Shown piece by piece: positions 47,614-59,600 of a stretch of DNA of 64,000 nt. The stretch is from Bretschneidera sinensis (taxonomy: Eukaryota; Streptophyta; Magnoliopsida; Brassicales; Akaniaceae): positions 142,828,001 to 142,892,000 of the forward strand of contig CM043698.1 in NCBI GenBank assembly GCA_023935145.1. The letters are read 5' to 3'. Each line of letters opens with the position of its first letter. The stretch's first letter is position 1. A program made the position numbers and the translations under genes. The notes under the pieces are model-generated. The model had not been told where the DNA came from. It was given only the letters and a program-made list of their open reading frames with translations, and searched no databases.

Positions 47614-48365
47614 TAGGGAGAAAGTAGTGCAGACAGTGATCTCGAAAATACAACCAAGTAAGTTCCCAGGAAAGTGAGGAGAGTCACAATGGACCGCTTA
47701 AAACCCAAGACTTTCCTTAGCCAGAGCTTGCCTACACATTGTATTTGTTGAGAGTACTGTAAACCCCACTAACAAACTTTTGGCCCCTTTAGAAAAATTC
47801 AAGAGAGGTTTTTTTTGGGAAAATTTTGATCAAGTTAGACCAGAATCTGGGTCGGATCGAGGAATTGACCGGCTGGTCTGGACCGCGAGTTAGGATGTGC
47901 AGGTCAGGGCGGTCACGCGAGTCTAGCTGGTCACGCGGGTCGCGTGTTGGGCTAATCTGTGTGCTCGGCTGGTCCGCGTGTTTGGCTGATCCGAGCTGGT
48001 CACGCAGGCCTTATGGCGTTGGGCTTGGGCAACTTTGCTGAAGTCTGGGCCGGGACAAGCTTGTTGCAAACAGATTGAATTCTATTTGAATCTAGGCTGG
48101 TACCAACTGGGCTTTAAGCAATTTTTAATTGCAATTTGAGCCCTAATTGGACTCTGGTTTTCCAATTGAAGAAGAAAGCTTCAAGATGCACTCCCCGTGT
48201 TTGATAGAATGTCTAAACCGAGTGGAGTTCTTTGATTTGCAAGCTTACAGAAATTAATTTGTTTCCCACAGCACACAAACAACTTGTAAGTGATAAGTAT
48301 GAAAACTGAGAAAAGGAAGAAGATTATGCCCTCTATAGTTTTGAAATCCTAAAGCTCTGATACCA

Positions 48366-48629
48366 TGAAGAAATTCAGAGTTTGGTATTTCACAGAGGGA
48401 GTACAAAGAGAGAGAAGAATTATATTTCTCATTGTGAGTTTTACACTATACAGAGGCTCCGATTTATACACATTTTCTGCAGACAAATTAGACTAATTTA
48501 GCCTAATCAATTGCCTACAATCAAGCCAAATCAATCAATAGAATCAATCTCAACAAATCAACCCTTATTTGCTGATTTGACCAATCTTAAGAGTGATTAT
48601 CGCTCATCAAATCTGCTGTATCCTCAACA
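48366..48629 (-). repeat. Copia-2 5' LTR
   Basis: 264 bp, followed on the minus strand by TGGTATCAGAGC. Confidence 0.9.
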
Positions 48630-48695
48630 TCAAAAACTTGCATATTATGATATCTTTAAATTCATTCCAATGCACTTTATGCTTTTGTCAAACAT

Positions 48696-48700
<5 letters not shown>

Positions 48701-48755
<55 letters not shown>
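48701..48755. repeat. (TA)n microsatellite
   Basis: About 27 uninterrupted TA repeats in the region just upstream of the R-gene start codon. Confidence 0.98.
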
Positions 48756-48758
<3 letters not shown>

Positions 48759-48779
48759 GTATAATGCAGGAACTTGGTC

Positions 48780-51468
48780 ATGGGTGCTATAGGGCCAATT
48801 ACAGAATTTGTACAAATGATACTAGCACCCATTGGCAAATGCTGACAGAAGCCTTGAGGAATATATGGATGATCTCAAAACAAAACCTAAAGAACTAAAC
48901 TGCCGAAAGGAATACATAGCATCAAGAATCACAACAGAGCTTTTTCCTGGAAAGACACTAAAGAGAGATGTTGAACTTTGGCAGAAAAATGTTGAAAGAA
49001 TAAATAGTGAAATAATGCTCATTGACGAAGAATTTAAAAAAGTGAAGTATATCTCACGTGCACGCTTGGCAAGACGCATATGTAAGAAAGTAGAAGCAGT
49101 TGATAAACTCCATCTAAAGGGTAGTTTTCCGGACTGCTTTTGCCAACAATCACATTAGCAGGTGAAACTACAACTAAGAGAAAATTGAAAGAAATTTGGG
49201 CATGCTTGATGAGCGAGCATGTTAGGAGGATTGGCATCTATGGAATGGGAGGATCGGGAAAAACAAATATCATGAAACATGTCTAGAACGGCCTCCTGAA
49301 AAGTAGTGATAAGTTTGACGAGTTAATTTGGGTTATTTCAAAGGATGATGATGTTATTAAATTACAAAATGACATTGCAAGAGAATTTAGAGTAGATCTT
49401 TCAAATGTTGAAGACGAAACAATAAGAGCATCAAAATTATTTGCAGCACTAGAAGGAAAGGGGAGATATGTGCTAATTTTAGATGACATGTGGGAACCAT
49501 TTCATTTGGAGACTGGGGGTATTCCTCAACCTACTCCAGGTAATGGGTGTAAATTATTAGTGACTACTCGATCACTTGAAGTTTGTCGATAGATGGATTC
49601 TAAGAGTATCAAGATTGAGCTTCTCTCTGAAGAAGCATGGGATTTATTCTTGGATAAAGTAGACCGTGAGATTTTCATTTTAGGCAGGAAGTAAGGATTG
49701 AGCTTCTGTCTGTTTGTTGGAGAGTGTTACAGACAGTAGAGATAGAAAATATGTCAAGATGCATGATTTGATTAGAGATATGGCGCTACAAATCATGAGT
49801 GTAGATTCCCGTAATATGGTTAAAGCCGGCATGCAACTAAAATATCTACCACATAAGGAGAAATGGACAAAGGATCTTACCGGGGTTTCGCTGATGAAGA
49901 ATCATATAAGATAAATTCATTCTCGCAATTCATCAAAGTGCCCTAATCTCTAAACCTTATTGTTATGTAGAAATGATTTTCTAGAAAGTATTTCAGTTTC
50001 ATTTTTTTCACAATCACACAGGCTCAGGGTCCTTGATCTTTCTGATACAAAAATCAAGAAATTGCCGGATTCTGTTTCTGATATGGAAAATCTCACTACA
50101 TTATTGCTCGGAGGATGTAAAGAGTTAAAGCATGTTCCCTCTTTGGCGAAGCTTAATGTGTTAAGGAAGTTGGAACTCCAAAAGACAGGTCTCACAGAAG
50201 TACCGCAAGGCATTGAAATGTTGGCCGATCTTAGTTATCTTAATCTCAATGCAACAGGTCTGAATGAGTTACCCCCCTGGGTTTTTAGATAAGCTCTCTC
50301 GTCTTGAGTGCCTCATACTCAACCCACACATAAAAATTTCAACAATTAAATTTGGGGAAGTAGCAAAGTTGAGGAATTTGAAAGATTTTGCATGCCAATT
50401 CTGTGACTTCCGTGACTTCCATACTTATGCCCGATACTTCATAGAGGGTAAAGGGCCTTCATTGAGCAACTGCTTTCTCACAGTAGGGGTATTGGGTTAT
50501 TTTTCATCAGGATACTTCATAGAGGGTAAAGGGCCTTCATTGAGCAACTGCTTTCTCACAGTAGGGGTATTGGGTTATTTTTCATCAGGTTTTGTATGTA
50601 AAATAGAAGTACAGTTGGGTAAGTGCAATATTGGAAGAGGAAGAAAAGAAGACTCCTTAGTGCTCCCAAGGGACGTTCAATACCTTGTTATTTCAAAGTG
50701 CCATGATGTGAAAAGCTTATGTGACGTGTCGTCTTTGGAAAATGCAACTCAATTGACTAGCATTGAAATTAGTAGATGTGATGGATTAGAGTGTGTGCTT
50801 TGTTTGTCCGCCTCCTCGTCCACTACACTTAAAAGCATGGAGACTCTACAACTCTTTACATTAAAGAACTTACGTGCTCTGTTCGGGGGAGAAAGGGCTG
50901 GTAGAGCTCCACAAAGAGTACCTTTTCCTGTCTTAAAAATTTTGAGTTATGGGAATGCCAGAATATGAAGAAGCTGTTCACGCCTAGCTTTCTCCCGCTA
51001 CTCCAAAACCTGGAAGTGATTGCAATCTGCTATTGTTACAATATGAAGGAGATAATAGCAGTGAAGGAAGAGGAAGCAGAGAGAAATTGTGAAGAAGGGA
51101 TTATGGCTGATGAAAGCAACAGCATCAGCTGGCCCAAAGTCATCAACAAAAACACTGATGACGATGCTCACATTTTTCATTTCACTCTCCAAAGTTAAAG
51201 CATTTGAAATTGAATTACCTGCCCGAATTAAAGAGCATATGCAGTAGCAGAGCAGTGATGGTCTGTGATTCTCTCCAAATAATTGAAGTGATTGCCCAAA
51301 CTTAAAGGAGGATACCTCTGTATCTGTGATTCTCTCCAAGAAGTAAGGGTAGAACCAAAAGAACATTGGCAAAGGATGGAGTGTGACCATCCTGACAACA
51401 AAAATGCTCTTCAACACTTTCTACATTACTTGAATAGGATATATGGAGGCTGGAGACGTGCTTCATGA
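48780..51468 (+). pseudogene. CC-NBS-LRR resistance pseudogene (copy 2), start to C-terminus
   Basis: RPS2/RPS5-type gene. ATG at 48780 reads MGAIGPITEFVQMILAPIG, then a frameshift near 48838 leads into the coiled-coil part (LEEYMDDLKTKPKELNCRKE). NBS motifs: P-loop GIYGMGGSGKT (about 49240), a TAG after MKHV, kinase-2 VLILDDMW (about 49470), RNBS-B KLLVTTRS, a TAG after EVCR, and IELLSEEAWDLFLDKV. The ARC/GLPL segment (several hundred bases in a normal gene) is missing; a 28-bp copy of 3'-flank sequence sits there (49672-49699). Then LLESVTDSRDRKYVKMHDLI (MHD motif) and LRRs (LRVLDLSDTKIKKLPDSV, LSYLNLNATGLNELP) with stops at about 49912 and 50290 and frameshifts at about 50960 and 51195. 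Stop at 51466-51468. It is dead, but unlike copy 1 it keeps all regions except ARC. Confidence 0.9.
50433..50588 (+). repeat. 78-bp tandem duplication inside the LRR (copy 2)
   Basis: Two identical 78-bp units, 50433-50510 and 50511-50588, each encoding 26 residues (YFIEGKGPSLSNCF...). Because the same duplication is in copy 1, it predates the cassette duplication. Confidence 0.95.
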
Positions 51469-52353
51469 AGTTCCTGAGCACTACTATCAGTGGTAACGCT
51501 TTCAAAGAATAAGTTCATAACATAACTTTATTTATTTTATTACATTTCTCTATCTTTATCTCTATCTAATATTTCAAGACTTAAATGCAACCAAATCTAC
51601 ATGCTGGATTGGTTTATTTTCAGACACAACCTGTTCTCTACCTCTGATTCGCTTATATGACAACCTGATGATTTCCTGATTTAAAAAAAAAAAGCTTGAT
51701 TTTTCCACCCAATCCTGTAGTGTTCCTTTGATGCCAGTTTTTCTATAATTGGACTTGTAAATGGCTCTTTTTGCGGTTTTCATTTTAGGCAGGAAGTAAG
51801 GATTTGTTACTAGGCGAGACTTAAACTACAACATTCTTGGGCTCAGCAGGGAACCAGAAGGGAACAGCACTCGCTCTTTGGAGAACCAGTTGGCTTCTAA
51901 TTTTGGACTCCCTCTTTCTTATATCTCTGCATTTATGTTGAGGTGATCTGTATTTAATGCTTGTTGTATTGTGTAGTTTGTTTTATGTCTGTACGATAAG
52001 CAAATTTTGTTCCTATTTGGCTGTTGCCTTCATAATTCTACTTTGTAATTCAGTTCCTTATCATCTTGTGAAATAAGAATTTCACATTTCCCCCTCTTAA
52101 AGGTGAAGACCATGTGGACAGCAACTTTCGGTGGAGACAAAGACAAAATAAAAAAGAGAGACAAAAGCCATGTGTTTATGGTGGACACAAATGCCATGTT
52201 TTATGGCGGAGACAAAGGCCAAGCTTTAAAAGAAAATTAAAAATAAATGAGAGATAGAGAGAAGTGCCTATTTGGTAAAAAGTGCATTGATAGAGACAGA
52301 ATGAGAAGGAAAAAGACTGTCAATTTTAAAATCAGGACAACAATCAAGGTCCA
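51469..52353. other. R-gene 3' flank fused to B3-array DNA
   Basis: 51469-52244 follows 1022-1802. At about 52245 it switches to sequence that in cassette 1 lies at 10578 (GAGAGATAGAGAGAAGTGCC), removing an 8.8-kb interval with the tRNA, the PLP-enzyme gene and B3 exon 1. It then carries the same CCA(C/T)TGAATGC deletion junction as unit 0. Confidence 0.85.
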
Positions 52354-54383
52354 TTGAATGCAAATGATCCAACTTCTGAAAATCTTCTTAATATTTACTA
52401 TTTTAAGCTAATAATTCTAATTAAGTTGATTAATAAGAGCCATTAATTCTATAATCTTGAAAGTTATTAATATTCAATGTAACACATATTCCGTCAATTG
52501 AATATCTAATATTATGAAAAAGGTGAAGAAAGAATTAAAATTAATATTACAGGGTTGAAGACAAAGATTTTGATGATTGAAGAACCAAAACACTGCTGAA
52601 GCCTTTGGACACCCTAATTTTTGAGTAAAACCTTTTGTGTTCAACTATATATGGAGTTATTTTGGTGTTAGAGACATTTGAATTTGACATGATTTACTTT
52701 TCCTCTATGAAGAACCGAGATGATGAGATAATGAGGGTAAAGATTTAGAGATGAAGAAAAAATAATTAATAGAAATTTTTGTATTATAAAAACTTGTAAA
52801 GAATATAAATGGTAATAATGTCATTTCAAAGTTAAAAGAGCACATAACTTTAATTAGGGGTATTATCGTAAGTTTTAGAAACAAAAAAAATAATAATCGG
52901 AATGGCAATAATTAAAGATTTATGGAGTGTCGATATCACTACCCATATTTTATTTGCTTACACAAACATGCTATAATATTTATTATATGAATTAAAGTGT
53001 ATTTCATCTTACACAAGACCCAATCCTATCAAAAAACTTATATTTTGTCAAGGAATTTTGTATTTAAATATAAATATGATTTATTATTAAGATAGTTTTA
53101 TCAATGTCTTATTTAATATAATCATTATAGTATTAAAAGTTCATATGCATTCAATACTCAATTATTTAAAACTTTGTTTAATTTTGATGGTACGCACAAA
53201 ATGTAGTTCCCTTTTGAGATTGAACTAGTTTCCCAATCAGTTTTAGGTGTAGTATAAGATGCCACTGTGGCTCAAATAATTTAAAAATTCAGTTTAAAAA
53301 TTCTTATCCTCCATCAAACTTAAATAATTCCCTCCAGCCTGCAACGAGAGAGTTTTTTGTAATTTAATATTTCTATTATTAGAGAGAAAGGAAACAGAGA
53401 AGGATGGCGATAGAAAACTTTCTAGGGTTGTTTTTTTATAAGAAAAAAAGTGTAGAACAAAGGACTATGTACAAGATAGGCTTCAATAAAATCTATACAG
53501 TGAATCTCATTTACAAAATAGTTTCCTCTAGCCAAAAAAAGAGAGAGTATTAAGCCGACAATCTTTAAGAAAATAAATCGATCTTTCCACCCTATCAAAA
53601 AGCTCTCCTATTACTTTGTAAGCTAACCACAAATGGAGGATGGGATCAAGGTGATGTGCTTCTTCTTTTCACTTGAAGATTGAAAAATTGTTCCATGCCC
53701 AAATCTCCTGAACCACAGACTCACTACTCAAGGCAATAAAGCCCCAAAACCCGATAAATTTAAAACAATGAAAAACAGCCCGATAAGCCATGAATTTGTC
53801 ATTGATTTGACTAATTTCGTATCACTCCTAGAAATGAGTCATATAGGCAATATGTAGGGCTGTAAATCAGCTTAGGCCACCCGAGCTCAACTTTTAGCTC
53901 ACTCAAACTCGCTCATAACGCTTCATGAGCCAATCTCGAGAAGAATTTTTGCCGATTATGAGAATAGTGTGGCTTGCCTCAATAACGCTCGAGCATTTTA
54001 AGCTCGTTACTTTCCAAGCTGAGCAATCAATACAATTCGTCTTAGCTAGATTTAAATTAAAATATGAATATATTTATATACTGTTATACATATATAAAAC
54101 TCCCATCCAAGTTTTACAATATACGAAATAAAAGTCAACTTTACTTCAAGGGAAAAACTTACATTTAAAATAAAAAAGTACTTCAAGCAAAAAACTACCA
54201 TATATATAGTCTTATATAGTTACTAGGGCTTTTACGTTCAACTCTTCTTTTTGTCATTGAGCTCAAAATCATATCTCATAACAATATCATACCTATACCA
54301 TTTCAGGTCCAAGGTACAACTGCACCCCCAAAATAAACTCTAAACAATGGCTTAAACCTTCTAAGAGTAGTTGCTTTATCACG
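52354..54383. other. 3' flank of B3 unit 3; no gene
   Basis: The same content as 10681-12738, including the retroelement-tail-like piece (about 53430-53570) and the GGGCTGTAAATCAGCTTAGG repeat (about 53857-54130). Confidence 0.5.
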
Positions 54384-56670
54384 CTAGAGCTTCTGATTCG
54401 ATCCAGCAGCTTGGGCCTTTTGTAGTCCTATGACCAGTTTCCCCTCTGGTTCCTTCCGATAAAATGTAACTGCAAAGTCCACCACTCATGGTCACTATCT
54501 CTTCATACATCAAATAGTAACTCACAAGTGCATTAAGTAAACACTTTAAAAACTTTCAAAATGTTTTTCAGGTAAGATATAGAAAACTATTAAAGATTAA
54601 TCAAGGTGCATGAAAGAAAGAACTAAAATGATATTGCTATCATTTAGCAAATTTAAATATGTAATTTCATTACACAGGATCACTAGAAAGTGAAATGTGT
54701 TTATATATGCAAAATTGAGCTCAAAATAACTACTTGATTGTGACTAAAAGAGTAAGATGTGATGGCAGAAATAAGAGTGATAATTCAAATTAGAAAACAT
54801 AATTATCAAGATTGCCTGAGCATTACTGAAGCTAGAATTACATGAATTACCTTTGTCACCGGGTTTACCATCCATCAAAGTCATGTACCCTCTGAGCCCT
54901 TCTAAGTTGTAAGTCTTGCTGCTATTGTGAGGCCGAGAGTAGTAGTTAAACTGCCACTCAAGGCCTGTTGTATCCTGGACTCTAATGGGAATTCGTTGCC
55001 CCGCAGAAATTTTAGGGAAGAAAGCCTGCATTATTTAGTATCTAGTACCACAACAGACTTTAAATCCAAGGTCTACTAGACACTATAACAAGACCATATG
55101 TCATTTCTCATGAATCAATTAGTTTAATGACCATGCAGAACCATTAAACAAAAGAGAAACTGGTAGAGGGGAGTAGCCTTTCTACTTTCCTCCTCCCTAA
55201 GCATGGTTTTAGTTATTACAATCATCATCATCTTAACATACAGACTTACCTCCGCATGTTTTTTCGGAATCAACATGCGAGCCGTCCTGGGATTAGAATC
55301 AGTTGCAGTCAAGATTTTATTGAATAAAGAGACAAGTTGATGCTCTTTGGCTTCTATAGGCTTCTGACCATTTGGTTCAGAGGTGGATGATGTTGGATCG
55401 GCTCCACAGTTTCCTGCAACTGAACACCAACATAGAGTTAGTAGTCAACGAAAAACAATGATCATCCAGTATAACAGCTTAAAATTGCAGGCTATAAATA
55501 TACTTTTTGAAAAAAAAAGACCGCACTTCAATGGAATCATAACTGGTGATGTAGAACCACAAGCATAGTATCAACAGAGAGGGAGAAGAATTAAAAAGAA
55601 ACCAAGAAACAAATACGGTGCAAATAACAGTGGAATCACAAAAACCTCAAAAATAGGTATTTATTCGTCAACCAATGCACTAATGCCCAAAACATAATAG
55701 AGTGCTCTTATATATGCACAAAAACCTAACTATAAAAGGAAACAAAATATTAAGTCCTCAAACAAATCAAAATCCCTCAAATAGAGTCCCTAATTTTAAA
55801 CCTAATTCTGTAATATCCCGTTTAAAACCCTTGATCAGTACTCCATAGTAATCACCCTTCTAGATAGAAGAGTCGGAAAGAAACACACAACTCCATGTTA
55901 CTTCCTTGGTTTGTCACCGACAAGAAAAAAGAAAGAAGACTCTGAGCCCGCAATAGGTCACACTTAAATTCAAGACAAATTAGGTAGAACATTTAGCATA
56001 AGCTAAAAGCCTTTCAGTCCATCCAGGGTTTTGATAATTTTCAAACTTATCTCCACCTTCCTTTAAACCAAAGAGAGCAAAATAAAGGAATTTATCTTCA
56101 TTTCTCCTTAAAGCAATAAAATAAAGTTTTCCTCTTCTATAAGACATTTTTTATTCAAACAGTACAACAACATTTTCTTGTATAAAATCTGGCATGACAG
56201 CTTAAAGCTTCAACAGATTGATTGAACAAATAGATTACCAATGTCCTTTAATTCCAATGATGGGGTAGACCGTTGCCCAGAAATTTCTCTGTCCGAGTAA
56301 ACAAACAAGTCAACTCGAGAGGGGCCCCTCAATGATGAGCATTCCATGCATTCTATGCCACCGACATCCAATATTATATGTGTATATCTTGACATAATGC
56401 AACCACATTGAATTGCCTGGGCAGGAAAACGAAGCATTAGCGTATAGAGAATATAGAGTACTAATCAAAAGCGAGTTCTTTGATTAAGAATAATCAGGAT
56501 ATAAACCCACAGGACAGAGACACAATATGACCACCCATAAAGGCCAGCAAGGGGAAAATGTGCAACAGCAATAAAAAGTTCAAGATACCTTTTCGCAAGT
56601 AACACAACTTCTCCAGCCATCATCATTCAAGTGAAAGATATTGCAAAATCTTCCCTCCTCATAAGCAGAG

Positions 56671-59600
56671 GTGAATTTGCAAAAGACTTAAGTCAATTAA
56701 TCATAAACAGTGTAGGAAAGGAAGAAGATTCAATCAAATTTATAATCCCATCACAAGCTTTACCATGAAGACAATCAAGACGCACAACTGAAAATAAAAC
56801 AAGTACTTTGCCGGGAGTACCGACAATTCATCTAATAGGAAATATTAAAATTTATAAACTTGTTCGCATGTGATTTGGTGTCAAAATCTAATTCTGCAAC
56901 TAAGATCCCTCCAGAATATAAAGTTATTCACTAAAGGTGATCACACCAAATAGGGGCAGTTATGATAGAGGAGAGAAAAGAAGAAAAAGTAAAAGAAAGA
57001 CAAAGAAACTTCATAGGGAAAAACCTTATTGAAACAGCCTATGTTTGTGAATGGTGAACTATCTGAAAGATTTGCTTATGCAAAGTCATAAAGTTACTAT
57101 TCATGTCGAACGCGTGCACGTACATGCGCACACAAAAATATGCATGTGCGCATATATGCGCACAAAAAAACATGCATGTGCACGTATATACACACACAAA
57201 AGGATGCATGTGTCCGTGCATGCGCACACAAAACATACACAAGCACACAATAACATGTGTTGACAAGCTCTTTTACGCCACATTTCATTTGATTTGTGGA
57301 TTAAATAATGGAGAAAGCAGCAAGCCCATTTACCTGATATTCTATTAGTAAAGGGCTTACAGAAATCATCAAATTCAGATTATACGCACATAAGAAAGAT
57401 AAAGCATGAGAATTTTGTTTACATTAAGAAACCAATAGTATACCTATGTAATTTAATAACTTCCTTATCTAAAATGCCTCTGCAGTACATAACTTCCAAA
57501 GAAGGTCTTACCATAGTCATAAAAGGACAAATATTTTATATGTAATAAGTAAATTATTTCTTTGTAATATGTGTTGGACTAACTAACTAATTTCATACTT
57601 TAGCACTCACACACTCACATACTTGCAACATAATGTTGGTACCACAACATCCAAACTACATATTTAAATTTTATCAATTCAATCTATTGCAGACTTTGCA
57701 TAACAGTGATAATATTAACTGAGCAGAAGTCATACATGTCTACATGTATCATAAGACATGAATAGCCAAACACGTGCGTGAAAAATTTACAACCAACAGC
57801 CTAGCAAACATTAGCTAAATGCATTCAGAACTTGATGAGGCATTTTGAATCGAAACAATCATTTCATTGTATTATTGGTATCTATCTATTTTCCTACCTT
57901 TTAACCCTAATGACCTAAAAAATTAATAATATTCACTATTCAATTAAAAAAAAAGTATACTCAACAAAAGGGTAATGGAAAGGGGAAGTAGAGTGAAGAG
58001 AAACGATTTTAGGCAATAATTCTTTGGAGGACAGAAACTACCAATTTAATACTACAATCCAGGTACAAAATGACAAAGTGGTTGCAGCATTATTCTAAAT
58101 AAAACAAAACCGATGTTGTTTTAATATGTGAAGCTAGAACAAGATCATTTCACGACAAAACTATGAATAAAAAATGGTAACTTATTAAAAAAATGGAAAA
58201 ACGGTAAGGTTAACATTTACCAACCATGCTGAAAAACAGTTTTGCTTACCTTTTTCTTTTCCTGATAGTACGAAGAAAATAAATCATTCTTGAAAAAATA
58301 AATACCATTAACACAAATTCCAGTACATAACTAGGGCTAAATTCATTTTTTTTTTGTAGTGCTACCAAGGCGCTGTCAAATTCATTTTAAGCTAAGAAGA
58401 AAAGTTTCTATGTTCGATTGTTAATTAACTATTTAATTCGCATTAAACTTGGTCGTACTTAATGATGGGTTGAATATATGAATTTTTCAGCATAGAACAT
58501 AAATTTATCCATCATATATCCTTTTCTTTTGAAAATTATAAATCATTTAATATATACCTATTTCACTCTCTTGTCCACAAATTCAAAGCATGAGCAATAA
58601 TGACTACAGCAGTAAGAAGTTAAAAAAGAAGGAACTACAACATATCAATGGCCTAATAATATACTGGTTTTCTTCCTCCTTCGCTGAGAACCATTCTGCC
58701 TTCTTCCAAACAGGAAAAAAAATTTGAATTGTGAATTGGATGAGTTTTCCACAGATCACATATCACAAGATCTAATGATTTGGGAAATTGATGATACTTT
58801 TAGTTTTAGCTAATTAATTTGAGGTGGAGTCTTGAGAAAGAAAGCAAGAGTACCATCAGTAATAAGGTCTATTGCGGTAAACCTTCCACTGTTTGTTAAT
58901 AAAACTGAACGACTAGAGGGACATAAAAGATGGATTCTATCAAGTATAAACTTGTTCTAATCTAAGGTAGTACGCTCATGAGCTTGACCATATTTCACTA
59001 TCAAGAAATTATTGAAGACTCCCATCTTCAAGTTTGACACAAACATAGGTACATAGTTTAGTTCTTCCTAAGTCGTGAACGAGTGTCAATCATTTATTCC
59101 AAAAAAATGTAAGGAGAGTGGGAGTTACTACTGCACCTTCCTTAAGGCCACCCTGTTAGACTTACTTTGGTTACTAGAACTACATTGCAGTGAAGAGACA
59201 ACTTCAAAAATGTTCAACTCTATAGCATTCAAAAAGGTTTCTATATGATTTCTATAAAACACGAAAACGAGTTCACCACCATAAGATATTAGTGGTTGTT
59301 AGCTATTATAATTTCACTAAAAATATATCACAATTAGCATCAAAATTTTCAACAAAATTTATTTGCTGCAAAAACTATAGTGTTTTTTTTTTTAGTGTAA
59401 TTTTATTTCATTGCACCAAACTTAACTCATTGCAACATTATTGCTTTCTGTTGCCATATTCTTAATCTACTGCAGCATCATGGTGTCATGGTGCTACTCG
59501 TCTAGCTTATGGCAACATTTTTTTTCATGCTGCTCTTAACCTATTGCAACATCATTATTTCTTGTTGCTATAAAACAAATTTAATTCGGGTTACCCTCCA

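Larger units (their letters stand above)
43173..48629 (-). mobile_element. Copia LTR retrotransposon 2 (old, many breaks)
   Basis: Short LTRs at 43173-43450 and 48366-48629 (TGTTGAGGATAC...TTCTTCA on the minus strand), with a primer site TGGTATCAGAGC next to the 5' LTR. Domains on the minus strand in copia order are gag, zinc knuckle, protease, integrase, RT and RNase H, all cut by stops and frameshifts. The LTRs differ in length (278 against 264 bp) and at many bases, so it is older than copia-1. No clear target-site duplication (CTTTT on the left, TCAAA on the right). It ends about 150 bp before the R-gene start codon. Confidence 0.9.

Noticed and set aside
43168..48634. Target-site duplication for copia-2
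   Set aside because: CTTTT on the left and TCAAA on the right do not match, so none is claimed.
48701..48755. (TA)n tract as a promoter TATA region
   Set aside because: It is a microsatellite beside a pseudogene; no evidence of a transcription start.
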